Source: Arthrobacter beigongshangensis | GTDB lineage: Bacteria; Bacillota; Bacilli; Bacillales_A; Planococcaceae | Assembly (NCBI RefSeq): GCF_016820585.1 | Contig: NZ_JADHDX010000001.1 | Span: 1-64,000 of the forward strand | DNA length: 64,000 bases | Direction: 5' to 3' | Shown here: in pieces, positions 23,858 to 33,070 of the stretch | Layout: each line of letters opens with the position of its first letter | Position numbering within the stretch: the stretch's first letter is position 1 | Notes under the pieces: model-generated | The model's database searches: none | What the model saw: only the letters and a program-made list of their open reading frames with translations | Told to the model about the DNA's origin: nothing | Made by a program: the position numbers and the translations under genes

Positions 23858-25243
23858 TTGAAGAGAAATAGTAGATGGCTATTGGCGTTATTTACAATGT
23901 TATTCGTTATATTGCCATTCGCCACATCGGCGTCAGCTGAACCGCTAGAAGATATGAGGCAGCTCATCCGGGATTATTATGTCGATGACGTTCCGGAATC
24001 GGTTTTGATGAAAAATACAGCGTTAGAAATTACAAAGCAACTGGATCCCTACTCTGTCTATATGACTGCACAAGAATATCAGGGCTTTATCAATGGCATT
24101 GAACAGCGGATTATTGGCATAGGTATTGTTCTTGAGGAAGATGTCAAAGGGATTAAGGTGACGTCGGTTATTCCAAAGGGACCGGCAGAGCGGGCGGGTA
24201 TTTTGGCTGGCGATGTGATTACGCATGTTGGCACACAAAGTCTTGTCGGCAAGTCAGCACAAACTGCTGTGTCATGGATTGGTGGTCAAGAAAATACAGT
24301 CGTGATGCTGACGATTGAACGGCCGGGGCAAACGCAACCACTTCTAATGCGAATTACACGTGAAGTCATTACGATGGCCAACGTTGAATCGACCATGCTA
24401 GGTGGTAGTATTGGCTATATCCGCCTGAACAGCTTTGCTACTGAATCCGCAAAGGAAGTGAATGCCGCGATTCGATCGATGCATGGTGCGAAGGGTTGGA
24501 TTGTAGATTTCCGGAATAATGGTGGAGGTTATATTTCTGTCGCGCAGGATATAACGGGATTTTTCCCGAATGCAGTCGGAGCCTTTCAGTTAAGGGAAAA
24601 GACCGGTAAGCCACAAACTTATAAGGCAATTTCTCAGCCTTATAAGTTTACTGTGCCTACGCATCTTTTGATGAATGGCTATAGCGCGAGTGCATCGGAG
24701 ATGGTGGCTGCAGCAGTCAAGGAACAAAAGCTGGCAACGATATATGGTCAAACAAGCTATGGTAAAGGTTCCATGCAGTCAATGTTTCATTTCACAGACG
24801 ACAGTGTTTTAAAATTGACAACGGCTCGATTTTATTCGCCGGGGGGACAGGCTGTGGATAAAGTCGGTGTGAAGCCGGATGTCGTTACGGCAAAGGAATC
24901 AGAGTTAGATGTGTCGCATCGTGCTCAACTGATTGCGCAATGGCAGGGCTATAAGGCGTTTCCTAAACTGACCAATGTCCCAGTTGCTAAGACATTTCAA
25001 GTGGAGATGAATGCAGAGATGGATTGGAGCAAGCTCAAAAAAGGCGATGTCCAACTCATCCAGTTAGGTGGGGGAGAAAGCGCTGTAGCTGTTAGCGTTA
25101 CGAATGAAAGAACTGTAACAGTAACGCCAACAAAGCCGTTAGTAGCGGGTAAAAGCTATATGCTTGTCATCCATCCGAATTGGAAAGGGGTCAATCATCA
25201 TTCAATGAAAAAAGGAATTTATGTAGACGTCACCGTGAAATAA
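23858..25243 (+). CDS. S41 family C-terminal processing peptidase
   Basis: A 461-aa secreted or membrane-tethered serine protease of the CtpA/CtpB type. Hydrophobic signal about 7-27 (ATSASA), PDZ domain about 85-165 (GIGIVLEEDVKGIKVTSV, PAERAGILAGDVI), peptidase about 175-355 with the catalytic serine in GYSASASEM and lysine in SYGKGSMQ. Residues about 370-461 form a Big_5-like Ig domain similar to the subtilase tail. TTG 23858 is chosen: GGGGG is 9 nt upstream, and the longer ATG start at 23807 would overlap the -10 box TATAAT at 23815. In Bacillus such proteases act in sporulation signalling or protein quality control; the target here is unknown. Confidence 0.88.
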   Translation: MKRNSRWLLALFTMLFVILPFATSASAEPLEDMRQLIRDYYVDDVPESVLMKNTALEITKQLDPYSVYMTAQEYQGFINGIEQRIIGIGIVLEEDVKGIKVTSVIPKGPAERAGILAGDVITHVGTQSLVGKSAQTAVSWIGGQENTVVMLTIERPGQTQPLLMRITREVITMANVESTMLGGSIGYIRLNSFATESAKEVNAAIRSMHGAKGWIVDFRNNGGGYISVAQDITGFFPNAVGAFQLREKTGKPQTYKAISQPYKFTVPTHLLMNGYSASASEMVAAAVKEQKLATIYGQTSYGKGSMQSMFHFTDDSVLKLTTARFYSPGGQAVDKVGVKPDVVTAKESELDVSHRAQLIAQWQGYKAFPKLTNVPVAKTFQVEMNAEMDWSKLKKGDVQLIQLGGGESAVAVSVTNERTVTVTPTKPLVAGKSYMLVIHPNWKGVNHHSMKKGIYVDVTVK

Positions 25244-25245
25244 GT

Positions 25246-25293
25246 AAAAAGGCAGTTGGTTCTCCTTTTAATAGAGAATCAACTGCCTTTTTT
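25246..25293. terminator. bidirectional terminator between S41 protease and sda
   Basis: AAAAAGGCAGTTG(G/A)TTCTC pairs with GAGAATCAACTGCCTTTTT. A-run and T-run flank it, so it can stop both convergent genes. Confidence 0.88.
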
Positions 25294-25310
25294 ATTGGGT
25301 GATAATGGAG

Positions 25311-25439
25311 TTAAAGTAAAGGTGATAAGGATCGTCGGCGAATTTCGATTTCCAATAACTGAATGAAGAGGGGACTGAAATTAGAAGACTTAGCAGTAGT
25401 ATAGGATTTAATGAGTAATGCGTCGGGTAGTTGAGTCAT
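25311..25439 (-). CDS. sda: sporulation checkpoint inhibitor Sda
   Basis: A 42-aa frame. It begins MTQLPDALLIKSY and ends in LLEIEIRRRSLSPLL. These match the two helices of B. subtilis Sda (LSDELLIESY...FI.LIENEIKRRSL), the hairpin inhibitor of histidine kinases KinA/KinB that blocks Spo0A phosphorylation when replication is disturbed. The ATG is 9 nt after GGAGGTG. The upstream region holds a cluster of DnaA boxes at 25565-25663, as expected because sda is DnaA-controlled in B. subtilis. It converges with the S41 gene on a shared terminator. It is slightly shorter than B. subtilis Sda, at both ends. Confidence 0.85.
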   Translation of the reverse strand: MTQLPDALLIKSYTTAKSSNFSPLFIQLLEIEIRRRSLSPLL

Positions 25440-25564
25440 TTGAAAGGTCACCTCCAATTTTGTAGTGTATGTTGTACTAAACTAAAATGCTTGGGCATAG
25501 AATGTTAAGTAATAAAGCTCTATATTTAATCTACCAAAAAAAGAGAAATAGAACAATCGTTCTT

Positions 25565-25663
25565 TTATCCACAGTCGTTAGTGGATAACTTGTGGTTAAC
25601 TTGTTCATAAAGCTGGATAATTCATACTGAGTGGTCGGTATAATGTTTATAAACTTATCCACA
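25565..25663. promoter_or_regulatory. DnaA-box cluster upstream of sda
   Basis: Two exact TTATCCACA boxes (25565-25573 and 25655-25663) flank one-mismatch boxes AGTGGATAA (25580-25588) and TGTGGTTAA (25591-25599), and a weaker GCTGGATAA. The cluster starts 126 bp upstream of sda and ends 70 bp before the zinc-ribbon gene at 25733. A TATAAT (about 25640) for the latter lies inside it. Both divergent genes could sense DnaA. Confidence 0.75.
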
Positions 25664-25732
25664 GGTGTGGGAAAGTAAGAAATTTGTCGAACGATTCTTT
25701 GAGATTTCATCAAAAATGGAAGGAGAAATGAA

Positions 25733-26467
25733 TTGTATTGTATACATTGTGGAAATCATCAAAGGGAAGGACAATTTTGCGCGAAGTGCGGAACGCCTTT
25801 AGGGAGTGAGCTGGCGGCGACAAGAACAATGCTGGTGAGGCGGCAATCGAATGGTTATGCGGAAAAGACAAGTAAAATGTTCAAAGGATACGGTCATTAT
25901 CTATTAAAATATTTGAAACAACCGAGTGAAATTTTTATACAAGAAATAAAGGAGTTCACCTATGCTGTCGTAACGATGTTCTTCCTGTCTTTATTTGTCG
26001 GGCTGGCCATTTTCACAAATATGAAAGAGTTTGGAGCACCATCTCTAAGTACGATTGGCAACGCAGCAGTGCTTGTTGTGGTGAGTACATTCGTTGTTGT
26101 TGGCTCGCTATACCTTACAGCAATCTTGCTTGGCCCTGAACATACCTTTAAAAAACTTGTCACCCTTTACGGTACTCATCTTATCCCATCGACTGTTCTC
26201 GTTGGCATCTCATTGCTATTACTTCTATTAAAAATCAATAGCCTCGGTAACCTACTTCTATTATTCGCTCTCCTATTTGCATTGCTCATTGTTCCCCTTT
26301 ACATACTGGTGAAAATACAAACTGCGGAGGTAGCGATGCTTGATCCGCTCTATGACATCGTTGTGTACATCGTCATTTTTGGTATTATTACCTCCATCTG
26401 CCTCGCTATTTTCGGCGAACTAATTCAAGGTGATGTCCTGAATTGGTTGAGTTTTATGAGTAGATAA
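25733..26467 (+). CDS. zinc-ribbon membrane protein
   Basis: A 244-aa protein. An N-terminal zinc ribbon is formed by C3-x2-C6 and C16-x2-C19 (YCIHCG...FCAKCG). After a cytoplasmic linker come about five hydrophobic segments at roughly 80-98, 110-135, 150-170, 175-195 and 205-230. Proteins of this layout are common in Bacillales and have no assigned role. The start is TTG 25733, with AAGGAG about 9 nt upstream; an ATG at 25727 is out of frame. Its promoter lies within the DnaA-box cluster shared with sda. Confidence 0.75.
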   Translation: MYCIHCGNHQREGQFCAKCGTPLGSELAATRTMLVRRQSNGYAEKTSKMFKGYGHYLLKYLKQPSEIFIQEIKEFTYAVVTMFFLSLFVGLAIFTNMKEFGAPSLSTIGNAAVLVVVSTFVVVGSLYLTAILLGPEHTFKKLVTLYGTHLIPSTVLVGISLLLLLLKINSLGNLLLLFALLFALLIVPLYILVKIQTAEVAMLDPLYDIVVYIVIFGIITSICLAIFGELIQGDVLNWLSFMSR

Positions 26468-26479
26468 TAGGAAAATAAC

Positions 26480-26513
26480 AAGTCCTCACAATTTCGTGAA
26501 GGGCTTATTTTTA
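26480..26513 (+). terminator. terminator of the zinc-ribbon gene
   Basis: AAGTCCTCAC...GTGAAGGGCTT stem with a G-T pair, followed by ATTTTTATTT. Moderate strength. Confidence 0.6.
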
Positions 26514-26627
26514 TTTGATAAATAAGTAAAGCGCAGTGATGTACAATTACATTTCAAGCAATTGTGATGAAATGATGTACAACGTTTGGATTTGTTGTGC
26601 TATACTAACTATGAGGGGAGGGTAAGT

Positions 26628-28217
26628 ATGCAGCTCGATAGTCGAAGTCGTATGATTTTTGATGAATTGATGGAGAATCCTAGCACGACCAGTAAAGAGT
26701 TAGAAGAAGGGTATAGTTTAACTCGTAGGCAGTTAGGGTATAGTTTCGATAAAATCAATGACTGGCTTCAAGCTAAACGTCTTCCGATTATTGAACGGAC
26801 TAGACAAGGGCATTTCATCATTGACCATTCCATATATTTAAACTATGGAAGTGGGGAATCCATTGCTTCATCACAAATGACGATTATATCTGAAACGCAA
26901 CGTGTTCAGATGATTATCTTGATGCTTCTCAGTAAGCAAGAGGAACTTTCCCTTTTACATTTTACAAGCGCTTTAGATGTCAGTAAAAACACAGTGCTTA
27001 GTGATCTAAACGTAGCGCGTGCTTGGGTAGAAGAGTATGATTTGGTCATTCGTTATTCGCGCAGAGATGGCTATCTATTGGAGGGAGAAGAGTTTTCCAT
27101 ACGAAGACTCCTCATCAATACGATTTATAAAGTACTGGCAATCCCCAATGGAAAGAAGCGACTGAAGGAATTAGCAAACATACAAGAAGTAGAGTTGAAA
27201 GAGTTAATGGTTCGACTCGAAAAGATTGAACGGAAATTGAATTTGAAATTTGCTGATGCAGAAATCGAAACGTTACCGTATTCTTTGTTGCTCGTTCTTC
27301 GTAGAATGGCGGACAATAAAATCGAAAGATCATTTTCTATTCAGTACGAGGAATTATCAGACACGAAGGAATATCAGGCAACAGAAGAAATTTTGTTTGA
27401 TATCGAGGATATTCCCGTGCAGGAACGCTTATTCATCACGTTGCGGCTGCTGACGACAAATGTCTATTGGTCCGAAGCACCGCCAGAAGAACCGATTCCT
27501 AATTTAGCCCAAGCGCTCGATGAAATGCTACGGTTGTTCGAAGAGAGCGCAGTCGTCCAATTACAGGATCGACAACAATTATTAAATAAAATTTTACTGC
27601 ATTTAAAACCAGCTTATTATCGTATTAAATACCAGCTAACAGAGATCAATGACGTTGGTTATGCGCTGATGAAAAACGAGTATAAGGAATTGTATCACCT
27701 TGTTAGTCAGTCGACAAAGCCACTAGCTACGCTAATCGGCACGGCAATTCCAGCGAGTGAGATGTCCTATTTAACGATGTTAATAGGTGGCTGGTTACGA
27801 AAACAAGGCGATAATCTGCATGAAAAGGTTAAAGCAATTGTCGTTTGCCCAACCGATGTGTCGGTCTCGCATGTCATGTTCAATGAATTACGGGAGCTGT
27901 TTCCAGAGTTCATATTTTTGGATGTCGTATCAGTCCGAGAATTGCATAGCTCCAAACTCGATTATGATATCGTTTTTTCACCGTTTTTCTTAGAAACGGA
28001 TAAAAAGCTCTATTTAGCAAATTCTTTTTTGAAATATGAAGATAAGTCTCGTTTACGTAAGCGTGTTTTGTTTGATTTACATGGCTATATTCCCTATGAA
28101 GTAAATGTAGATGAAATGATGGCAATCATGACTAAACATGCAACGATTCACGATGAAGCCCTTCTTAGAAGAGAATTGCACACCTATATCAATAATGAAT
28201 TAGGTAAAATGAAGTAA
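26628..28217 (+). CDS. PRD-domain regulator (BglG/MtlR-like, without EIIA)
   Basis: A 529-aa regulator. HTH about 8-55, Mga-like HTH about 85-140 (LSLLHFTSALDVSKNTVLSDLN, in parts), PRD1 about 165-275, PRD2 about 290-395 (LLHLKPAYYRIKYQL holds its first histidine), and an EIIB-like domain about 405-500 (KAIVVCPTDVSVSHVM, with a cysteine). The EIIA-like tail of the 8-kb paralogue is missing. The place of the second PRD2 histidine reads MLIGGWLRKQ, so it may be lost. ATG 26628 follows GGGGAGGG; a TTG at 26586 would overlap the -10 box TGCTATACT. It is immediately upstream of ptsHI, so it may control them. Confidence 0.83.
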   Translation: MQLDSRSRMIFDELMENPSTTSKELEEGYSLTRRQLGYSFDKINDWLQAKRLPIIERTRQGHFIIDHSIYLNYGSGESIASSQMTIISETQRVQMIILMLLSKQEELSLLHFTSALDVSKNTVLSDLNVARAWVEEYDLVIRYSRRDGYLLEGEEFSIRRLLINTIYKVLAIPNGKKRLKELANIQEVELKELMVRLEKIERKLNLKFADAEIETLPYSLLLVLRRMADNKIERSFSIQYEELSDTKEYQATEEILFDIEDIPVQERLFITLRLLTTNVYWSEAPPEEPIPNLAQALDEMLRLFEESAVVQLQDRQQLLNKILLHLKPAYYRIKYQLTEINDVGYALMKNEYKELYHLVSQSTKPLATLIGTAIPASEMSYLTMLIGGWLRKQGDNLHEKVKAIVVCPTDVSVSHVMFNELRELFPEFIFLDVVSVRELHSSKLDYDIVFSPFFLETDKKLYLANSFLKYEDKSRLRKRVLFDLHGYIPYEVNVDEMMAIMTKHATIHDEALLRRELHTYINNELGKMK

Positions 28218-28226
28218 TAAAATTTG

Positions 28227-28245
28227 TTTTTACATGCTGTAAAAA
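28227..28245. promoter_or_regulatory. perfect palindrome upstream of ptsH
   Basis: TTTTTACA-TGC-TGTAAAAA, 8-bp perfect arms, lies 10 bp after the PRD regulator stop and 50 bp before ptsH. No T-run follows, which favours an operator over a terminator. AGTATAGAAT downstream may be the -10 region. Confidence 0.5.
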
Positions 28246-28295
28246 GTATTGTAAGTATAGAATTATCAATTATAAGATGAGGGAGTTTGATTGAG

Positions 28296-28562
28296 ATGGT
28301 CGAAAAACAATTTACAGTAACGGATAAAGCAGGTATTCACGCACGTCCAGCAGCAATGTTAGTAAGTGTGGCAAACAAATTTGTATCAGATGTAAATTTA
28401 GATTTTGGTGGCAAAAATGTTAACCTAAAATCTATCTTAGGCGTTATGTCTTTAGGAATTGGTCACGGCGAAACTTTCAAACTAAATGCAAATGGCGCAG
28501 ATGAACAGGATGCTATTAATGAATTGGCGAAAACTTTGAAAACTGAAGGACTTGCTGAATAA
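28296..28562 (+). CDS. ptsH: phosphocarrier protein HPr
   Basis: The 88-aa PTS phosphocarrier. His15 in AGIHARPA accepts phosphate from enzyme I, and Ser46 in [12 protein letters not shown] is the HPr-kinase regulatory site used in Firmicutes catabolite repression through CcpA. ATG 28296 gives the exact family length and numbering; GAGGGAG lies upstream. The stop TAA overlaps the ptsI ATG by one base, so the two are co-translated. It serves the mannose-type EII at 5.6-8 kb and any other EIIs in the cell. Confidence 0.96.
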   Translation: MVEKQFTVTDKAGIHARPAAMLVSVANKFVSDVNLDFGGKNVNLKSILGVMSLGIGHGETFKLNANGADEQDAINELAKTLKTEGLAE

Positions 28563-30277
28563 TGAGCCTGTTAAAAGGAATTGCTGCATCTAGCGGCATT
28601 GCAATTGCAAAAGCATACTGTTTGGTAGAGCCTGATTTATCCTTTAGTAAAAAAACGATTGAAGACAGTGCAACGGAAGTTGCACGTTTTCAATCTGCAC
28701 TAGCTACTTCGAAAAATGAGTTAGAAGCTATTCGTGATATTGCCGAAAAAGAGCTAGGCGCAGATGATGCGGCCATTTTCAATGCACATGTGTTAGTGCT
28801 AACAGATCCAGAGTTAATCGGACCAATTGAAGAGAAGATTACAACGGAACAAGTTAATGCTGAGTTCGCTTTGAAAGAAACGTCAGATATGTTCATTTCG
28901 ATGTTTGAGCAAATGGATAATGCATACATGCAGGAACGTGCGGCGGACATTCGAGACGTCACGAAACGATTGCTGTCACATTTACTAGGCGTTAAAATTG
29001 TTAACCCAAGTATGATTTCTGAAGAGGTTGTTGTCATCGCAGAAGATTTAACGCCTTCAGATACTGCACAGTTAAATCGACAATTTGTTAAAGGCTTCAC
29101 AACTGACATCGGCGGTAGAACATCCCATTCCGCTATTATGGCTCGCTCGTTGGAAATTCCAGCGGTTGTCGGAACACAAGAATCGACGAAGCTGATTCAA
29201 GACGGTGATCTAATAATTGTTGACGGATTAAATGGAGAAATACATATTAATCCTAGCGCTGAAGTGGTTGCTGACTACGAACGTAAACAGCAACAATTTG
29301 AGCAGCAAAAGGTAGAATGGGCCAAGCTGGTCAATGAAAAGACGATAACAGCAGACGGTCACCAAGTAGAACTGGCTGCCAATATTGGTACGCCAGAAGA
29401 TTTGGTCGGTGTTGTGAATAATGGTGGAGAGGGCGTTGGGCTCTACCGTACTGAGTTTTTATATATGGGCAAGGACCAGCTGCCAACAGAGGAAGAGCAG
29501 TTCGAAGCCTATAAAAAGGTTTTACAAGGAATGGAAGGTAAGCCGGTTGTTGTACGTACTCTCGATATCGGGGGAGACAAAGAACTGTCTTACTTACAGC
29601 TACCTGAAGAGATGAACCCATTCTTAGGCTTCCGCGCAATTCGTCTATGCTTGGAAGAACAAGATATTTTCCGCACACAGCTACGCGCATTGTTAAGAGC
29701 AAGTACATTTGGGAATTTGAAAATTATGTTCCCGATGATTGCAACGCTCGGTGAATTCCGCCAGGCGAAAGCGATTTTGGAGGAAGAAAAACAAGCGTTA
29801 CTGGCAAATGGTACAGTAGTTGCAGAACATATCGAAGTCGGTATCATGGTGGAGATTCCATCAACTGCCGTTCAAGCGGATGTCTTTGCAAAAGAAGTTG
29901 ATTTCTTCAGTATCGGAACGAATGATTTAATCCAATATACATTTGCGGCAGACCGTATGAACGAACGCGTTTCTTACTTGTACCAACCTTATAATCCTGC
30001 AATTTTGCGCCTCGTGAAGATGGTCATCGACGCTGCGCATAAGGAAGGGAAATGGGCTGGCATGTGTGGAGAAATGGCAGGCGACGAAATCGCTGTCCCA
30101 TTATTGATTGGCCTAGGACTCGACGAGTTCTCTATGAGCGCCACATCCATTTTACCAGCACGTACACAAATTAAGAAATTGAAGAAAAATGATATGGTTG
30201 AGCTCGTGAACGAAGCACTTCAGATGGGAACAGCTGAAGAAGTTGTGCAAGCTGTTAAAGCACGCACTAGTTTGTAA
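28562..30277 (+). CDS. ptsI: PTS enzyme I (phosphoenolpyruvate-protein phosphotransferase)
   Basis: A 571-aa cytoplasmic enzyme that transfers phosphate from phosphoenolpyruvate to HPr. The phosphorylated His189 lies in [13 protein letters not shown]. The PEP-binding barrel shows [19 protein letters not shown]-type [12 protein letters not shown], and the active-site cysteine in [10 protein letters not shown] near residue 500. Full-length compared with B. subtilis PtsI. It is the second and last gene of ptsHI, followed by a strong terminator. Confidence 0.96.
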   Translation: MSLLKGIAASSGIAIAKAYCLVEPDLSFSKKTIEDSATEVARFQSALATSKNELEAIRDIAEKELGADDAAIFNAHVLVLTDPELIGPIEEKITTEQVNAEFALKETSDMFISMFEQMDNAYMQERAADIRDVTKRLLSHLLGVKIVNPSMISEEVVVIAEDLTPSDTAQLNRQFVKGFTTDIGGRTSHSAIMARSLEIPAVVGTQESTKLIQDGDLIIVDGLNGEIHINPSAEVVADYERKQQQFEQQKVEWAKLVNEKTITADGHQVELAANIGTPEDLVGVVNNGGEGVGLYRTEFLYMGKDQLPTEEEQFEAYKKVLQGMEGKPVVVRTLDIGGDKELSYLQLPEEMNPFLGFRAIRLCLEEQDIFRTQLRALLRASTFGNLKIMFPMIATLGEFRQAKAILEEEKQALLANGTVVAEHIEVGIMVEIPSTAVQADVFAKEVDFFSIGTNDLIQYTFAADRMNERVSYLYQPYNPAILRLVKMVIDAAHKEGKWAGMCGEMAGDEIAVPLLIGLGLDEFSMSATSILPARTQIKKLKKNDMVELVNEALQMGTAEEVVQAVKARTSL

Positions 30278-30290
30278 AGTTGAACACAAC

Positions 30291-30338
30291 AAAAGGCGGT
30301 ATCCTCGAATGATTAATCATTCAGGGATACTGCTTTTT
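30291..30338 (+). terminator. terminator of ptsHI
   Basis: AAAAGGCGGTATCC...GGGATACTGCTTTTTT stem with an inner AATGAT/ATCATT stem. Confidence 0.9.
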
Positions 30339-30551
30339 TGTGTTTCGGGCATGTTGAATTTAGGAGCAGCTCCTGACTGACATCCGCTGAATGAAGATAT
30401 GCATATTCTATTATTCTAGTAATTGTTAAACAACCAGAAATTGGACGCTAATAGAGACTCACTAACATGCTACTATGAAAAAGCACTATGAATATACATA
30501 AGAAGTGCAACCCAGCATTCTTGCTATCTATTTCAAGGAGGAAAATAGTCA

Positions 30552-32771
30552 ATGTCTTATACAACAAAGTCTTATAGTAAATTTATAGCAACAGCGGCAA
30601 CTGCAACACTAGTTGCAACAGCGGTTGTTCCAACTGCATCTGCTGCATCTTTCACAGATGTAAACAAAAATTATACAGATGCAGTTAATTATTTGATTGC
30701 TACTCAAATTGCAAAAGGTATAAGCGATACAAAGTTTGGTACAGACGCTTCTATTAAACGCGGTGATGCTGCGGTTATGATTGCTAATGTACTTGAGCTT
30801 GATGTGAACAATGCACCGGCGTCTACTTTTGTAGATTTGAACAGCCGTGTAGAAGGCGCTGTTAATGCATTACATCATGCAGGCGTCATTAATGGGAAAA
30901 CTACAACTACGTTTGCACCAAACGATTCCGTTACACGTGCAGAAATGGCAAAAATTCTTGCAGGTGCTTATAAATTGAATGGTGAAGGCGTCGCCAACGA
31001 ATTCACAGATGTCAACAGCAACTGGGATACTTACGTGGATGCTTTGTTGAAAAATGGTATTACAAAAGGAAAAACAGCAACTACATTTGGAGCGACAGCT
31101 AACGTAACGCGTGGAGAATTCGCTTTGTTCATGTTCCGTGCGAAGGATATTAACGCAGAAGACACATTTACTGAGGTTACATCTGTTGAAACGACGACAA
31201 AACTAGTTGATGTGAATGCCGAAGGACAGCATCTTGCATTTACAGTGAATCAAGGTAAAACGGTTACGTTACAGCAACTAACTGAAGCTGGTTATTCTGT
31301 AGAATTCCGTTCAACAACACCAGCAATCTTGAAAGATAAGAAAACGGGCGAACTGAATAAATCAGCACTTTCAAAATTAAACTCATTCAATTATCAAGTC
31401 GTTATGACGAAAGAGGATTTAACAATTGAATCTCTAGTGACTTCTGTCAAAGTAGAGGACTTTGCGAAATCTGTTGCCTCTCTCGATAATCATAAGCTTA
31501 CTGCGAACGGTGTAAACCTAGTCAGTCAAACGCTTGTATTAGGTGAAACAGGTAGTATTAGTGGTGTGAAAGGAACATCATGGACAGGTGTTGAACTTAA
31601 CTTTGATGACAATAAAAATTTAACATTTGAGTCCTCTGACACTTCTAAAGTACTTGTGAATCAATCTGGAGTCATTACTACGGTATCAGCTGGGAATGCT
31701 GTAATTACAGTTACTGTAAAAGATACTGATATTAAAATGGCGATTGCTGTTACTGTGGCGACCGAAGCACGGAAAGCGGATAAAGTTACAACAGACGCGA
31801 CGAAAGTTGGGTTACTTACAGGGAAATCCCAAGATGTTGCGTTAACAGTAACGGATCAGTACGGTGATTTCTTCCAAGACTTCTCAGCGGACGATTTTGC
31901 AGTAAAAGATGATACGAAAACTATTGCAAACGTAAAAGTTGAAGCTGATAAAGCGCTAGAAGGAAAATATAAAGCAACGGTTACTGCGACTAAGCAAACA
32001 GGAACAGGTACACTTGAAATTAAAAAAGGTGATGTTACATACCTTTCTCTTCCAATTACAGTTGGATCGAACAATGAAGTTGCAAGTCGGAAATTAGAGC
32101 TTCAGGACAGTAAGACAGATGCTTCTCTTGACTTAAATCTTATCCAAAAAGATAAAACTGTCACATTCGTTTATAATAAATACAATGCTGATGGAATTTT
32201 AATCGGTCCAGAAACGGCTATTGGAACTTCTGGGAAAAAGTATACAGTAGCTGCTTCAAACGATAATGTGACTGTGTCGGTGAAAGATGGAGTTATTACT
32301 GTTACAGGTGCAAAAGCTGGTTCAACAACGCTTACCATAAAAGAAGGAACGATTAACCGTGCTTCTGCAACGGTGACTGTACAAAATACAACTCCTTCTA
32401 TTGAAAGTGTAGAGTTTGCAGCAAGCACAGTAACTAAAGCATCAGCAACATTGTCAGAGCTATTGACTGCAGAAGGTGTGAAATTAACATCTACTGATAA
32501 AGTTTCTTTTGATTATAATGAAGGAAAGACAATTCTCTTTGTTGAAACAGCAACTGAAGCGGATGGCTACACTGTAGGTAAAGATGTCCTTTTAGGGACA
32601 ATCGATGCAGTATCAGCTGATTTAGGAGCAGTGACATTCACAGAAGAAGGATTAATAAATATCGATGCTAAAGTACTTGAGGTTGGCAATAAAGGTACAT
32701 TTGCCCTTCGTGTCCTTAATACTACTAATAAAGTTATGGGAACAAACACAATTACAGTTGACGTAAAATAA
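30552..32771 (+). CDS. S-layer protein with N-terminal SLH domains
   Basis: A 739-aa exported protein of S-layer type. Signal peptide about 1-31 (PTASAAS). SLH domains at about 32-80, 95-140 and 152-200 (KRGDAAVMIANVL, TRAEMAKILAG, TRGEFALFMF). The rest is beta-rich, with repeated bacterial Ig-like (Big2) units, for example about 310-405 and 510-615 (SSDTSKVLVNQSGVITTVSAG, in parts). Composition is rich in T, V, K and D with no cysteine, as in S-layer proteins. AAGGAGG precedes the ATG, after a 270-bp leader. Whether it is the main lattice protein cannot be told from this window. Confidence 0.86.
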   Translation: MSYTTKSYSKFIATAATATLVATAVVPTASAASFTDVNKNYTDAVNYLIATQIAKGISDTKFGTDASIKRGDAAVMIANVLELDVNNAPASTFVDLNSRVEGAVNALHHAGVINGKTTTTFAPNDSVTRAEMAKILAGAYKLNGEGVANEFTDVNSNWDTYVDALLKNGITKGKTATTFGATANVTRGEFALFMFRAKDINAEDTFTEVTSVETTTKLVDVNAEGQHLAFTVNQGKTVTLQQLTEAGYSVEFRSTTPAILKDKKTGELNKSALSKLNSFNYQVVMTKEDLTIESLVTSVKVEDFAKSVASLDNHKLTANGVNLVSQTLVLGETGSISGVKGTSWTGVELNFDDNKNLTFESSDTSKVLVNQSGVITTVSAGNAVITVTVKDTDIKMAIAVTVATEARKADKVTTDATKVGLLTGKSQDVALTVTDQYGDFFQDFSADDFAVKDDTKTIANVKVEADKALEGKYKATVTATKQTGTGTLEIKKGDVTYLSLPITVGSNNEVASRKLELQDSKTDASLDLNLIQKDKTVTFVYNKYNADGILIGPETAIGTSGKKYTVAASNDNVTVSVKDGVITVTGAKAGSTTLTIKEGTINRASATVTVQNTTPSIESVEFAASTVTKASATLSELLTAEGVKLTSTDKVSFDYNEGKTILFVETATEADGYTVGKDVLLGTIDAVSADLGAVTFTEEGLINIDAKVLEVGNKGTFALRVLNTTNKVMGTNTITVDVK

Positions 32772-32814
32772 TTGTAAATACTCGAATCAGATGCTCGTTT
32801 AGGCGTTTGGCAGT

Positions 32815-32860
32815 ACAGGTATTCTTCAACCGAATAACGGTTGGGGGATACCTGTTTGTG
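32815..32860 (+). terminator. terminator of the S-layer gene
   Basis: ACAGGTAT-TCTTCAACC...GGTTGGGGG-ATACCTGT stem followed by TTGTGTTTT. Confidence 0.8.
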
Positions 32861-32919
32861 TTTTGTCACAACTTAGTAACTAATCGTGTGAACAGTTTGT
32901 GAAAGCTTTAGCTACTTGT

Positions 32920-32977
32920 TTGACAATAGGATTCTATCAGCTATTATTAAAAGAGTAAGCAGTGATAATCGTTCTCA
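32920..32977 (+). promoter_or_regulatory. promoter with Fur-box-like operator for the haem-uptake locus
   Basis: TTGACA (32920-32925) and TATTAT (32942-32947) are 16 bp apart. Just downstream, TGATAAT-C-GTTCTCA (32963-32977) matches the Bacillus Fur 7-1-7 site TGATAAT-N-ATTATCA at 12 of 14 positions. Iron-responsive repression of the NEAT genes is therefore likely. Confidence 0.68.
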
Positions 32978-33070
32978 ATAAATAGTTCGAGTGAAGAAAA
33001 ATTATTTATTACAGGGGGATAGAGCAGCTTACCCAGTAGAAGGTTTATTGGAAGTAAGGAGGTATCGTTT

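Noticed and set aside
25560..25690. DnaA boxes as the chromosomal origin
   Set aside because: No dnaA, dnaN, recF or gyrase genes and no AT-rich unwinding region nearby. The sda context explains the boxes.
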